Positions 34,231 through 43,127 of a DNA stretch of 64,000 bases are shown here, piece by piece. Both the position numbers and the translations under genes were made by a program. The stretch is taken from NCBI RefSeq assembly GCF_900176205.1, contig NZ_LT859959.1, positions 7,733,099 to 7,797,098 on the forward strand, given 5' to 3'. Every line of letters starts with the position of its first letter. The first letter of the stretch is position 1. A model generated the notes under the pieces. It ran no database searches. It was not told the DNA's origin and worked only from the letters and a program-made list of their open reading frames with translations. The DNA is from Bradyrhizobium sp. ORS 285 (GTDB lineage Bacteria; Pseudomonadota; Alphaproteobacteria; Rhizobiales; Xanthobacteraceae).

Positions 34231-36912
34231 ATGCTTGCAAGCGAGTTTCAACCGGCCGCGTCCGCTCCATTGCTCTCGGCCGCGCTCGAGCGTGCTTCCG
34301 AAGCGATCCTCTTTCTCGACGCGCGTGGCCGCGTCCATCACGCAAACAACGCCGCCGCTGCGCTGCTGCGGCGCGATCTGGCTACCCTGATCGGGGCCGA
34401 ACTCGCGGATCTGGGCGTGCCTGCGGACGCGATGCCCGCGCCGCTCGAGGACGAGGAGCCGGCCGACGATGCGGCGGACACCCAGCCCGCGCGTGACGAG
34501 GCCGATTTTGCCTGTGAGCTGACGATCCGCCATGAGGACGGCTCTCGCAACCGCGTGCACCTGACCCGCTACGAACTCCCGGCCGGCCCGACGCCGGTGC
34601 GCTCGCTCGTGCTGATGCGCGACGTCACGTCCGAGGTGCAGCTGCGCGAGCGCAACGCCCTGATGACGTCGGTCGCCGACCGCAGCAATCGTGCGGTCGT
34701 GGTGGCCGATCACGACCTGAACATCCTCTACACCAACGCCGCCTTCACCAGCATCTATGGCTACTCCGCTGAGGAGGCGCTCGGACAGCAGGTGGAGAAG
34801 CTGCTGGTCGGCCCCTGTACCGACCCTGTGCTCGTCCAGCGATTGAAGCAGTGCATCGTCGATGACCAGGGCGTCGAGGAAGACCTGTTGATCTATGACA
34901 AGGCGGGCCACGAGATCTGGACGACGGCGCATGTGAAGGCGCACCGCAGCCGCCACGGCAAGGTCAAATATCTGGTCGGCCTGCTCAGCGACATCCGGGA
35001 GACCAAGCAGCTGCGCTCGCTGCAGCAGCTGATCATGTCGTCGCTCGCGTCCGATCTGTCCATCACGACGATCGCCGACCAGTTGTGCCGCCGGGTCGAG
35101 GAGCTGGCCCCCGACGTCGTGTGCTCGATCCTGCATGTCGATTCCGAGGGCAAGATTCATCCGCTCGGCGGGCCCAGCCTGCCGACAGCCTATTCCGAGA
35201 GCCTCGATGGCGTGGCCATCGGGCCGGATGTCGGCTCCTGCGGAACCGCGGCCTATCTGGGCGAGCCGGTGCTGGCGCGCGACATCGACACCGACTCGCG
35301 CTGGCAGCCCTACAAGTCCGGGCCGCTGGGCGCCGGCCTGCACGCCTGCTGGTCGACTCCAATCAAGGGCAAGGACGGTCGCGTCATCGGCACCTTCGCC
35401 TTCTATTTCCGGGAATGCCGCGGGCCGAGCCCTTGGCACGAGCAGATCGTGCAGGCTTGCGTCCAGCTCGGCGCGCTGGCGATCGAGCGCCAGGAGGTCC
35501 GCTCGACGATCTCCCAGGTCGCCTATCACGACATGCTGACGGGGCTGCCCAATCGCGCCCGCATTCCCTCGATGATCGCCGAGGCGATCAAGGCCTGTCC
35601 CGAGGGCAGCCATCTCGCCGTCGCCTTTCTCGACGCCGACAATTTCAAGGACGTCAACGACACGCTCGGCCACGCCGCCGGCGACGAGTTCCTGGTCGGC
35701 TTCGCCAACCGCCTGCGGGCGCAGATCCGCCCGGGCGACATGCTGGGCCGGCTCGGCGGCGACGAGTTCGTGATCGTGCTGCAGAACCGCGATGCGCTGG
35801 AGTGCTCGCTGGCGGCGGCACGGATCACCGCGGCGCTGGCGATGCCGCTGACCATCGGCAAGCGTCAGGTGCCGATGTCCGCAAGCATGGGGCTCAGCCT
35901 GTATCCGGACAACGCCACCGACATCGAGACCCTGATCAAGCAGGCCGACGGGGCGATGTACAAGGCCAAGCGCGCGGGCCGCGCGACCTACCGCTTCTTC
36001 AGCGCCGACATCGACAAGCTCGCCGAGGAGCGGCTGATGCACTCGACCGCGCTGCGCGAGGCGATCGCCAGCGAGGCGCTGACGCTGCATTACCAGCCGC
36101 AGATCTGCACCCGGAACGGCGCGATCCATGGCGTCGAGGCGCTGGCGCGCTGGCACGATCCGGTGCTGGGTGAGGTGTCGCCCGCCAAGTTCATCCCGCT
36201 CGCCGAGGAATGCGGGCTGATCGAGCAGATCGGCGTGTGGTCGATCAAGACAGCCTGCCAGCAGATGGCGTCGTGGCGCCGCGCCGGGCTCGACATCCCC
36301 TGCATCTCCGTCAACCTGTCGCCGATCAACTTCCAGAACGTCAACCTGGCGGCGGTCGTGGCGCAGATCCTGGCGGCCAACGACCTGCCGGCGAAGATGC
36401 TGATGCTGGAGATCACCGAAGGCGTGATCCTCAACGAGCGCGCCACGGTGATCGCCACCATGAGCGAGCTGCGCAACATGGGCGTCGGCCTGTCGCTCGA
36501 TGATTTCGGCACCGGCTATTCCAGCCTCAGCCGGCTGGCGCAGCTGCCGATCCACGAGCTCAAGATCGACCGCAGCTTCATGCGCGATTTCGAGAACGAC
36601 CAGGGCACGCGGGCGATCGTCACCGCGGTGGTCCGTGTCGGCCAGAGCCTCGATGTGAAAGTGGTCGCCGAGGGCGTCGAGACCGAGCCGCAGCGCAAGC
36701 TGCTCGCCGAACTCGGCTGCGACGCGATGCAGGGCTTCCTGTTCGCGCGCCCGATGGCCGCGAGCGCCTTCAGCCGCTGGCTGCTGGACTACAGCGCCTA
36801 CCGTGCAAGCCTGATGCTGCGGCAGGTCGGCCGTGCCCTGGCGCAGGCGACACGGCCCGCCAAGGCCGAAGCATCGCCGGCAACTCGGCCGGCTGCAGCA
36901 GCCGCCGGCTAA
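34231..36912 (+). CDS. PAS-PAS-GAF-GGDEF-EAL cyclic di-GMP protein
   Basis: 893 residues from ATG 34231. Order: PAS-like (about 10-130), PAS (about 140-265, RAVVVADHDLNILYTNAAF), GAF (about 290-430), GGDEF (intact 509-513, RLGGDEFVIVL) and EAL (636-638, HGVEALARW; LDDFGTGYSSLSRL later). This arrangement resembles E. coli DosP, but no haem ligand was identified. Both catalytic signatures are complete. It has no membrane segment. The frame extends to GTG 34141, but neither start has a good RBS. Confidence 0.9.
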   Translation: MLASEFQPAASAPLLSAALERASEAILFLDARGRVHHANNAAAALLRRDLATLIGAELADLGVPADAMPAPLEDEEPADDAADTQPARDEADFACELTIRHEDGSRNRVHLTRYELPAGPTPVRSLVLMRDVTSEVQLRERNALMTSVADRSNRAVVVADHDLNILYTNAAFTSIYGYSAEEALGQQVEKLLVGPCTDPVLVQRLKQCIVDDQGVEEDLLIYDKAGHEIWTTAHVKAHRSRHGKVKYLVGLLSDIRETKQLRSLQQLIMSSLASDLSITTIADQLCRRVEELAPDVVCSILHVDSEGKIHPLGGPSLPTAYSESLDGVAIGPDVGSCGTAAYLGEPVLARDIDTDSRWQPYKSGPLGAGLHACWSTPIKGKDGRVIGTFAFYFRECRGPSPWHEQIVQACVQLGALAIERQEVRSTISQVAYHDMLTGLPNRARIPSMIAEAIKACPEGSHLAVAFLDADNFKDVNDTLGHAAGDEFLVGFANRLRAQIRPGDMLGRLGGDEFVIVLQNRDALECSLAAARITAALAMPLTIGKRQVPMSASMGLSLYPDNATDIETLIKQADGAMYKAKRAGRATYRFFSADIDKLAEERLMHSTALREAIASEALTLHYQPQICTRNGAIHGVEALARWHDPVLGEVSPAKFIPLAEECGLIEQIGVWSIKTACQQMASWRRAGLDIPCISVNLSPINFQNVNLAAVVAQILAANDLPAKMLMLEITEGVILNERATVIATMSELRNMGVGLSLDDFGTGYSSLSRLAQLPIHELKIDRSFMRDFENDQGTRAIVTAVVRVGQSLDVKVVAEGVETEPQRKLLAELGCDAMQGFLFARPMAASAFSRWLLDYSAYRASLMLRQVGRALAQATRPAKAEASPATRPAAAAAG

Positions 36913-36948
36913 TCAGCCAAGCCTGACGATACTTCAGAACGCGAGTGT

Positions 36949-37030
36949 CGGCTCGGCTGCGTCAGCGAGCCGAGAAGCTGCGTCTCATCGTCATTCCGGA
37001 TTCGAAGCCTGCGGCCTTGCCCCGGAATGA
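36949..37030. repeat. Degenerate palindromes between convergent genes
   Basis: Stem CGGCTCG/CGAGCCG (36949-36955, 36966-36972) and a second inverted pair TCATTCCGG/CCGGAATGA (36991-36999, 37022-37030). The latter resembles the arm core of the repeat at 54616-54721 and may be a decayed copy. It sits between the convergent GGDEF/EAL and penicillin-binding-protein genes. Confidence 0.45.
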
Positions 37031-37056
37031 GGTGGTTGTGGTTGAACGAGATCGGC

Positions 37057-39267
37057 TCAGCGCTGGCCCCCGAACAAGCGGTCCACCAGCCAGCCGTCGA
37101 GGCCGGCCGCCGGCTCGGGCCGGACGTTGCCGCGGCCGGGGTTCGGGGCCGGTGAGCGCGCCGAATAGGCGGCATTGGAGGCAGGGGCCGACGGCGCCGT
37201 GATCTGCGAGGCAATCTGCGCCAGCGTCGGCACCAGGCCCGAGCCCTGCGCGTTCGGCAGCGCCGCGACCGGCACGCCCTGATGCGCCGCGCGCATGAAA
37301 CGGGTCCAGACCTCGACCGGCAGGCCGCCGCCGGTGGCCTTCTTGGTCGGCGAGTTGTCGTCATTGCCGAGCCAGACGCCGGTGACGAGGCGGGCGGTGT
37401 AGCCGATGAACCAGGCGTCGCGGAAATCCTGGCTGGTGCCGGTCTTACCGGCGGCGACCCAGCCCGGGATCTCCGCCTTCTTGGCGGTGCCGGAGATCAG
37501 CGTCTCCTGCATCATCTGGTTCATCATCGCGACGTTGCGCGGCTCGATCACCTGCGCGGCCTGCTCGGTCTGGCGCATGTAGAGCAGCTTGCCGTCGAGC
37601 GTCTTGATCCGCGTCACCACATGCGGCGAGACGGCGAGCCCGCCATTGGAGAACGGCGCATAGGCGCCGACCAGCTCGATCATCGACACCTCGGAGGTGC
37701 CGAGCGCAATCGACGGGTTGGGATCGAGCTTGGAGGCGATGCCCAGGCGGTGCGCGGTGCGGACGACGTTCTTCGGGCCGACCTCAAGGCCGACCCTGAC
37801 AGCCACGGTGTTCAGCGACATCGCCAGCGCCTGGGTCAGCGTCACCGGGCCGAAATATTCGCGCGTGTAGTTCTCCGGCCGCCAGCCTTTCAGATCGAGC
37901 GGCGCATCCTGCCGCACCGTGTCCGGCGTGAGGCCCTGCTCGATCGCGGTGAGATAGACGAACGGCTTGAACGCCGAGCCGGGCTGGCGCTTGGCGGTCA
38001 CGGCGCGGTTGAACTGGCTGTCGGCATAGTTGCGGCCGCCGACCATGGCGCGCACGGCGCCATCGGGCGTCATCGCCACCAGCGCGCCCTGGCTGACGTT
38101 GAACTTCACGCTCTTGGCGGCGAGCTCGTCGATGATGGCGGCCTCGGCGACAGATTGCAGCTTCGGATCGATGGTGGTTTCCACCACGATCGACTCCTCG
38201 ACCTGGCCGACGAGGTCGTCGAGCACCTCGCCGATCCAATCGGCGACATAGTTGACGGTGCCGGCGCCGGCCGGCTTCACCGCCACGGAGGGATGCGCGA
38301 TCTGGGCCTGCGCCTGGGCGTCGGTGATGAACTTGGCGTCGGCCATCGCCGCGAGCACGGTCTGGGCGCGCTTGGCGGCGCCTTCCGGATTGCGGTTCGG
38401 CGCCAGCCGCGACGGCGACTTCACGAGGCCGGCGAGCATCGCCGCTTCGGCGACCGTGACCTGCCGCGCCGACTTGCCGAAATAGCGCTGCGCCGCCGCC
38501 TCGACTCCGTACGCACCGGAGCCGAAATAGACGCGGTTGAGATACAGCTCCAGGATCTCGCGCTTGGAATATTTGCGCTCCAGCCACAGCGCCAGCTCCG
38601 CCTCCTGCAGCTTGCGGGCGAGCGTGCGCTCCTGCGTCAGGAATAGATTCTTGGCGAGCTGCTGTGTCAGGGTCGAGCCGCCCTGCGACACGCCGCGATG
38701 CAGGATGTTGGCGACCACCGCGCGGGCGATGCCAACGGGATCGATGCCGAAATGCTGGTAGAAGCGGCGGTCCTCGATGGCGATGAACGCCTTCGGCAGA
38801 TAGGGCGGCAGATCCTTCAGCGCGACATTGGCGCCGGCCATCTCGCCGCGCTGCGCCAGCATGGTGCCGTCATAGCCCACGATCTCGATCGTCGGCGGGC
38901 GCTTCGGGATCTCCAGCGACTGGATCGGCGGCAGATGCGCGCCGGCCCAGATCACGACGCCGACCAGCGCAATCACGCCCCACAGGCCGCATACGACAGC
39001 CCAATAGGCCATGCGGCCGATCGACATCCCCCAGCGCGACTTGCCGCGGGCAGGCTTTGATTTCGGTGGGGTGGGTTTCGGCTCGCGCGCCGGCACATCG
39101 TCCTCGTCGTCCGGCTGCACCGGTTTCTTCTTCGCCGATTTCTTCGGCGTGTCCTCGCTTGCAGGAATACGGTCCTTGGGATCGAGGCGCAGATCGGCCA
39201 TCGCCGCCGCAAGGCCGAAACGCGGCTCCTTGCGACCGCCGCCGCCCTGTTTCCGTCCCCGCGCCAT
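37057..39267 (-). CDS. mrcA: Class A penicillin-binding protein (PBP1a-like)
   Basis: Bifunctional murein synthase, 736 residues. A 75-residue basic/acidic cytoplasmic tail, a membrane anchor (about 85-108), a GT51 glycosyltransferase domain (catalytic Glu165 in AIEDRRFYQHFGID; GGSTLTQQLAKN), then a transpeptidase domain with Ser431 (PGSAFKPF), SLN at 484-486 and KTGT at 608. The C-terminus is a proline/alanine-rich tail ending DGWLVDRLFGGQR. Start 39267 is the first ATG. It is longer at the N-terminus than E. coli PBP1b-like enzymes but close to rhizobial PBP1a proteins. It acts in the periplasm. Confidence 0.93.
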   Translation of the reverse strand: MARGRKQGGGGRKEPRFGLAAAMADLRLDPKDRIPASEDTPKKSAKKKPVQPDDEDDVPAREPKPTPPKSKPARGKSRWGMSIGRMAYWAVVCGLWGVIALVGVVIWAGAHLPPIQSLEIPKRPPTIEIVGYDGTMLAQRGEMAGANVALKDLPPYLPKAFIAIEDRRFYQHFGIDPVGIARAVVANILHRGVSQGGSTLTQQLAKNLFLTQERTLARKLQEAELALWLERKYSKREILELYLNRVYFGSGAYGVEAAAQRYFGKSARQVTVAEAAMLAGLVKSPSRLAPNRNPEGAAKRAQTVLAAMADAKFITDAQAQAQIAHPSVAVKPAGAGTVNYVADWIGEVLDDLVGQVEESIVVETTIDPKLQSVAEAAIIDELAAKSVKFNVSQGALVAMTPDGAVRAMVGGRNYADSQFNRAVTAKRQPGSAFKPFVYLTAIEQGLTPDTVRQDAPLDLKGWRPENYTREYFGPVTLTQALAMSLNTVAVRVGLEVGPKNVVRTAHRLGIASKLDPNPSIALGTSEVSMIELVGAYAPFSNGGLAVSPHVVTRIKTLDGKLLYMRQTEQAAQVIEPRNVAMMNQMMQETLISGTAKKAEIPGWVAAGKTGTSQDFRDAWFIGYTARLVTGVWLGNDDNSPTKKATGGGLPVEVWTRFMRAAHQGVPVAALPNAQGSGLVPTLAQIASQITAPSAPASNAAYSARSPAPNPGRGNVRPEPAAGLDGWLVDRLFGGQR

Positions 39268-39741
39268 ACGCAACCCGAGCCCTGCCGTCCGACCACGGTA
39301 ATGTCCGGAGTTTAAGGGGCAGTTAGGAAAAGCTTAACGCGCAATTAGGAGTTCCGCGGTGTTCACGCCGCGTTATGGTTAAGCCGAGGTAAACAACAAG
39401 CAGGCGAGGGACGTCATGGGCCATATCGATCCCACCAAGGAGGTGTTCGCGCAGTTCCGCGACAATGACCGGCCGGGTCCGATCCACATGCTGAACCTCG
39501 TGAGGCTGCGCAAGGAGGCCGCCTATCCCGACGGCCGCAAGGTCAGCGGCGCGGAAGCCTATGCCGCCTACGGCCGCGACAGTGGCCCGGTGTTCGAACG
39601 CCTCGGCGGGCGCATCATCTGGCAGGGCCGCTTCGAACTGATGCTGATCGGCCCGCAAGAGGAGCGCTGGGATCACTGCTTCATTGCGGAATACCCGAGC
39701 GTGCAGGCCTTCGTCGAGATGATCCGCGACCCCGTCTATCG

Positions 39742-39749
39742 CGAGGCGG
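39742..39749. repeat. Target site duplication, left copy
   Basis: CGAGGCGG, identical to 41177-41184 on the other side of the insertion. 8 bp is the usual IS256-family duplication length. Confidence 0.93.
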
Positions 39750-41176
39750 GGTCGTGTCCCCGGGCGTGGTGTAGCTCGGTAGAGCAAAGCCGTCCGCCCG
39801 CGCGCTCCCCCATAGCGCTGTAGTGGGTGGACGGCTTTGCGGTGGTCACCGGCGATTGCCCGGTAGGGTCGGGTTGCTGACACCAACCTGATTCGAGGAA
39901 CCACCGATGACCGACGAGATGATGAACCTTCGCGCGCTCGTGGAGAAGGCCCCGGACGCGGATCTTCTGCGCGAGATGATCGGCTTTGCAGCCCAGCGGT
40001 TGATGGAGATGGAAGTCGCCGGGCTGACCGGAGCGGCCTATGGCGAGAAGAGCTCCGAGCGTCTGGCGCAGCGCAACGGCTACCGTGACCGGATCTGGGA
40101 AACGCGTGCCGGCGCGGTCGAGTTGCGCATTCCCAAGCTGCGCAAGGGAAGCTACTTCCCGGGCTTCCTGGAGCCGCGCCGGATGGCCGAGAAGGCGCTG
40201 ACCGCCGTGATCCAGGAAGCCTACGTGCAGGGCGTCTCGACCCGTTCGGTCGACGACCTCGTGCAGGCGATGGGGATGAGCGGCATCTCCAAGAGCCAGG
40301 TGAGCCGGCTCTGTGGCGAGATCGACGACAAGGTAAAGGCCTTTCTCGCCCGTCCGATCGAAGGCGACTGGCCGTATCTGTGGATCGACGCCACCTACGT
40401 GAAGGTGCGCCAGAATGGGCGCATCGTCTCGGTCGCGGTGATCGTCGCGATCGGCGTCAACAGCGACGGAAGGCGCGAGGTGCTGGGCATGGACGTCGGC
40501 CCGTCCGAGGCCGAGACGTTCTGGACCGCGTTCCTGCGCAAGCTCACACGCCGTGGACTGCGTGGCGTGAAGCTCGTGATCTCGGATGCTCACGAGGGCA
40601 TCAAGGCCACCGTCGCCAAGGTGCTCAATGCCACCTGGCAGCGTTGTCGCGTTCACTTCATGCGCAACGCTCTCGCTCATGCCGGTAAGAGCGGGCGCCG
40701 CGTGGTCTCCGCCTTCATCGCCACGGCCTTTGCCCAGGACGACGCCGAGGCAGCCAAGGCGCAATGGCGCAAGGTCGCCGACCAGATCCGTCCCAACGTG
40801 CCCAAGCTCGCCGCCCTCATGGATGAGGCCGAGCCTGACGTGCTCGCCTATATGAGCTTCCCGGCACAGCACCGCGCCAAGCTGCACTCGACCAATCCAA
40901 TCGAGAGGGTCAATGGCGAGATCAAGCGCCGCACCGAGGTCGTCGGCATCTTCCCAAACGAGGAAGCAATCGTCCGTCTCGTCGGTGCGATCCTGCTCGA
41001 GCAGAACGACGAGTGGGCCGTCCAGCGCGCCCGCTACATGACGCTGGAAACCATCGCGCCTTTGAGCGATGATCCCATTGCCGGCCTGCCCGCCGTGGCA
41101 GGCTGACGAGCTCGGCCCGCACCGGAATCGCCCGGTGATCCACCATGCCAGCTACACCACTCTATGGGACACGATC
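39750..41176 (+). mobile_element. IS256-family insertion sequence, 1427 bp
   Basis: Ends are imperfect inverted repeats: GGTCGTGTCCC..GTGGTGTAGCT at the left and, reading inward from 41176 on the minus strand, GATCGTGTCCC..GTGGTGTAGCT, 22 of 27 bases alike. It is flanked by the 8-bp direct repeat CGAGGCGG and carries one transposase gene. It sits within the DUF1330 gene. Confidence 0.93.
39907..41106 (+). CDS. IS256-family (Mutator-like) transposase
   Basis: 399 residues. DDE residues Asp161 ([10 protein letters not shown]), Asp227 (LVISDAHEG) and a Glu in [13 protein letters not shown], with the IS256-specific C-x2-H (RCRVHFMRN, Cys247/His250) between. The frame is complete, so the element is probably still mobile if the ends are functional. 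No frameshift is seen. Confidence 0.95.
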   Translation: MTDEMMNLRALVEKAPDADLLREMIGFAAQRLMEMEVAGLTGAAYGEKSSERLAQRNGYRDRIWETRAGAVELRIPKLRKGSYFPGFLEPRRMAEKALTAVIQEAYVQGVSTRSVDDLVQAMGMSGISKSQVSRLCGEIDDKVKAFLARPIEGDWPYLWIDATYVKVRQNGRIVSVAVIVAIGVNSDGRREVLGMDVGPSEAETFWTAFLRKLTRRGLRGVKLVISDAHEGIKATVAKVLNATWQRCRVHFMRNALAHAGKSGRRVVSAFIATAFAQDDAEAAKAQWRKVADQIRPNVPKLAALMDEAEPDVLAYMSFPAQHRAKLHSTNPIERVNGEIKRRTEVVGIFPNEEAIVRLVGAILLEQNDEWAVQRARYMTLETIAPLSDDPIAGLPAVAG

Positions 41177-41184
41177 CGAGGCGG
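41177..41184. repeat. Target site duplication, right copy
   Basis: CGAGGCGG, matching 39742-39749. Confidence 0.93.
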
Positions 41185-41360
41185 TGAAGCATCGGCAGGC
41201 CGCGGTGGAGGATTCGCGGCTGATCCGGCATGCGGTGCTGCCGATCGGGAAGAACTTTGGCGAGGTGCCGGGGTGATATTCCTGCAGGCGAGGCACCGAG
41301 CCGCCTTGGCAGCAACCCCATCCTCCATGACCGGTTGTGAAGCTTGCGATCCTGGCAAGC

Positions 41361-41516
41361 TGTCGTCCCGGACAAGCCCGCTGACGCAACGCGTCAGCGG
41401 GCGCAGATCCGGGACCCATACCGCGTGATCTATCTTGAGGCAGGTCGTAAGTTGAACCTGTCGTGCCCCAAACTCTGCCCGGGGTTATGGGTCCCTGCGT
41501 CCGCAGGGACGACACC
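41361..41516. repeat. Palindromic repeat, TGTCGTCCCGG family
   Basis: Left arm starts TGTCGTCCCGGACAAGCCCG, with an inner pair CGCTGACG/CGTCAGCG; the right arm is GTCCCTGCGTCC..GGACGACACC at 41490-41516. The loop has TTGAGGCAGG. It is in the gap between the DUF1330 remnant and the ArsR gene. Confidence 0.8.
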
Positions 41517-41595
41517 GATGATGGAGCGGCGTCGGGGCAGACCGAGATGAGATTCGATAAGGCAGCTCCCAGTGCGGCCTGCTCGGAATAGCCGC

Positions 41596-41624
41596 TTGCG
41601 CATCACATAAGTCTATGCTTATGC
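41596..41624 (+). promoter_or_regulatory. Candidate promoter and ArsR-type operator
   Basis: Inverted repeat CATAAG-TCTATG-CTTATG (41606-41623) ends eight bases before the ArsR-gene ATG at 41632. It fits between a possible -35 TTGCGC (41596-41601) and -10 TTATGC (41619-41624), spacing 17, as expected for autorepression by an ArsR/SdpR-type protein. Confidence 0.45.
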
Positions 41625-41631
41625 CATCGTC

Positions 41632-41946
41632 ATGATCGAGAGCGACATCTTCAAAGCCCTGGCTGATCCGACGCGTTACGCGATCTTCGAGAAGCTCGCC
41701 GCCGGCAGCATGAATGCCAGCGCGCTGCGCGAGGGGCTCACGATCAGCCAGCCGGCGATGTCGCAGCACCTGGCGGTGCTGCGCAATGCCGGGCTGGTGC
41801 GGGAAGAACGGCAGGGCCGCTTCGTCAACTACGAGGTCGATCCGGATGGCCTGGCGCTGATCGCGCGCTGGCTTTCGAAGTACCGCGCCTACTGGCCGTC
41901 ACGCGTCGATGCGTTGAAAACCTTGCTGAAGGACATGGATCAATGA
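41632..41946 (+). CDS. ArsR-family transcriptional regulator (SdpR-like)
   Basis: 104 residues, winged helix: KALADPTRYAIFEKLAAGSM, recognition region ISQPAMSQHLAVLRNAGLV, wing EERQGRFVNYEVD, and C-terminal WLSKYRAYWPSRVDALKTLL. It has no ArsR metal-binding cysteine cluster, so it belongs with the SdpR-like members that pair with AHSA1 proteins. Stop and the next start overlap (ATGA), implying co-translation. The inverted repeat at 41606-41623 is the likely binding site. Confidence 0.9.
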   Translation: MIESDIFKALADPTRYAIFEKLAAGSMNASALREGLTISQPAMSQHLAVLRNAGLVREERQGRFVNYEVDPDGLALIARWLSKYRAYWPSRVDALKTLLKDMDQ

Positions 41947-42302
41947 GCGATCTCGACGCTGACCAGCAGAGCGACAACCTCGTTCTCGACTACGATCTCG
42001 ACGCGCCGCCGGAGAAAGTCTGGCGCGCCCTCAGCAGTCCAGCGCTGCGCGAGACCTGGCTGCCGTCAGGCGACCTCGCCGATGCCGCGCCCATCTCCTC
42101 GATCTCAGGCGAAGAAGTCCGCTACCGCATGCGCGACGACGAGCCGCCCTACCTCGAAAGCATCGTGACCTTCCAGCTCACGCCCAATGCCGACGGCGGG
42201 ACGCGGCTCAGGATCATCCACGGGCTCCCCGCCACGACGCTGCTACGGCAGATACCGCAGGCGGCGAACAGCAACGCGCGCAGCCTGATGCGCGCCGCCT
42301 GA
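41943..42302 (+). CDS. AHSA1/SRPBCC-domain protein
   Basis: 119 residues, beginning [21 protein letters not shown] then a helix-grip fold ([27 protein letters not shown]). Such proteins (activator of Hsp90-like) often pair with ArsR regulators and bind hydrophobic ligands. It overlaps the upstream regulator by four bases. It is slightly shorter than most single-domain AHSA1 proteins. Confidence 0.85.
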   Translation: MSDLDADQQSDNLVLDYDLDAPPEKVWRALSSPALRETWLPSGDLADAAPISSISGEEVRYRMRDDEPPYLESIVTFQLTPNADGGTRLRIIHGLPATTLLRQIPQAANSNARSLMRAA

Positions 42303-42345
42303 GCCCTCACGTCTTTACCAAAACCAACCGGTCTGGAGGTCGCCG

Positions 42346-42963
42346 ATGCGCGAAACGATGCAGCTCGTCCCGATGGTCATCGAGCAATCCAGCCGCGGAG
42401 AACGTTCCTTCGACATCTATTCGCGGCTGCTCCGCGAGCGGATCGTATTCCTCAACGGCGAGGTCAACGACACCGTGTCCGCGCTGGTCTGCGCGCAGTT
42501 GCTGTTCCTCGAAGCCGAGAACCCGAAGCGGCCGATCCATCTCTACATCAATTCGCCCGGCGGCGTGATCACCAGCGGGCTCGCGATGTACGACACGATG
42601 CAGTTCGTCAAGGCGCCGGTGCATACCGTGTGCATGGGCACGGCGCGCTCGATGGGCTCGTTCCTGCTGATGGCCGGAGAGAAAGGCGAGCGGACCGCGC
42701 TGCCCAATGCGAGCCTCCATGTCCATCAGCCACTCGGCGGCTTCCAGGGGCAGGCGTCCGACATTCTGATCCACGCCCGGGAGATGGAGCAGACCAAGCG
42801 CCGCGTCATCAGGCTCTATGCCGAGCATTGCGGCCGCAGCTATGAGGATGTCGAGCGCACGCTCGACCGCGACCACTTCATGACGGCGGAGGAGGCGCTG
42901 GACTGGGGCCTGATCGACCGGGTTGTCAAGCAGCGCGACCTGGCGAGCGTCAGTGGTGATTGA
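42346..42963 (+). CDS. clpP: ATP-dependent Clp protease proteolytic subunit (paralogue)
   Basis: 205 residues with the ClpP serine-protease triad: Ser102 ([15 protein letters not shown]), His127 (LHVHQPLGG) and Asp176 ([18 protein letters not shown]). The nucleophile loop reads MGTARSMGS where the housekeeping ClpP has MGQAASMG, and there is no clpX or trigger factor gene nearby. It is likely one of several rhizobial ClpP paralogues, with a stress role. Strong RBS CTGGAGG before the ATG. The HAEELDR-like N-terminal processing region is short. Confidence 0.9.
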   Translation: MRETMQLVPMVIEQSSRGERSFDIYSRLLRERIVFLNGEVNDTVSALVCAQLLFLEAENPKRPIHLYINSPGGVITSGLAMYDTMQFVKAPVHTVCMGTARSMGSFLLMAGEKGERTALPNASLHVHQPLGGFQGQASDILIHAREMEQTKRRVIRLYAEHCGRSYEDVERTLDRDHFMTAEEALDWGLIDRVVKQRDLASVSGD

Positions 42964-43002
42964 TCCGCCTATGCGGGGCGATGGCCGTCGCCGTCACAAC
43001 CA

Positions 43003-43103
43003 GTGTCGTCACCCGCGAAGGCGGGTGACCCAGTACTCCGCGGCGGTTGTGATGATCCGAGACGCCGCGGCGTACTGGATGCCCGCCTGCGCGGGCATGA
43101 CAG
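43003..43103. repeat. Palindromic repeat between clpP and a binding-protein gene
   Basis: Arms GTGTCGTCACCCGCGAAGGC..GGGTGACCCAGTAC and GTACTGGATGCCCGCCTGCG..GGGCATGACA; inner pair GCCGCGG near the centre. A variant of the TGTCGTCC family, 25 bases from the end of the minus-strand gene. Confidence 0.8.
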
Positions 43104-43127
43104 CGATGGGTGTGGACGCGCCGAGGG

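Larger units (their letters stand above)
39416..41276 (+). pseudogene. DUF1330 gene split by an IS256-type insertion
   Basis: The 5' part (39416-39749, MGHIDPTKEVFAQFRDNDRP...) and 3' part (from 41185) belong to one DUF1330 gene. Joining 39749 to 41185, i.e. removing the IS and one copy of the 8-bp target repeat, gives a continuous frame: 111 residues ending DPVYREA, then VKHRQAAVEDSRLIRHAVLP...GEVPG and a stop at 41274-41276, 141 residues in total. Without the repair the protein reads into the IS and stops at 39823. The halves carry no other damage, so the insertion looks recent. DUF1330 proteins are small ferredoxin-like-fold proteins of unclear function. Confidence 0.93.

Noticed and set aside
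34087..36555. 822-codon minus-strand open frame
   Set aside because: Shadow of the PAS-PAS-GAF-GGDEF-EAL gene, whose motifs are all on the plus strand.
39764..39790. tRNA-like start (GTGGTGTAGCTCGGTAGAGC) near the IS left end
   Set aside because: It resembles the D-arm of a tRNA, but no anticodon or T-arm follows and the GTGGTGTAGCT part is repeated in the IS right end, so it is the terminal repeat.
41185..41428. Small open frames after the IS
   Set aside because: The only meaningful frame there is the 3' end of the DUF1330 gene; the others run into the palindromic repeat.
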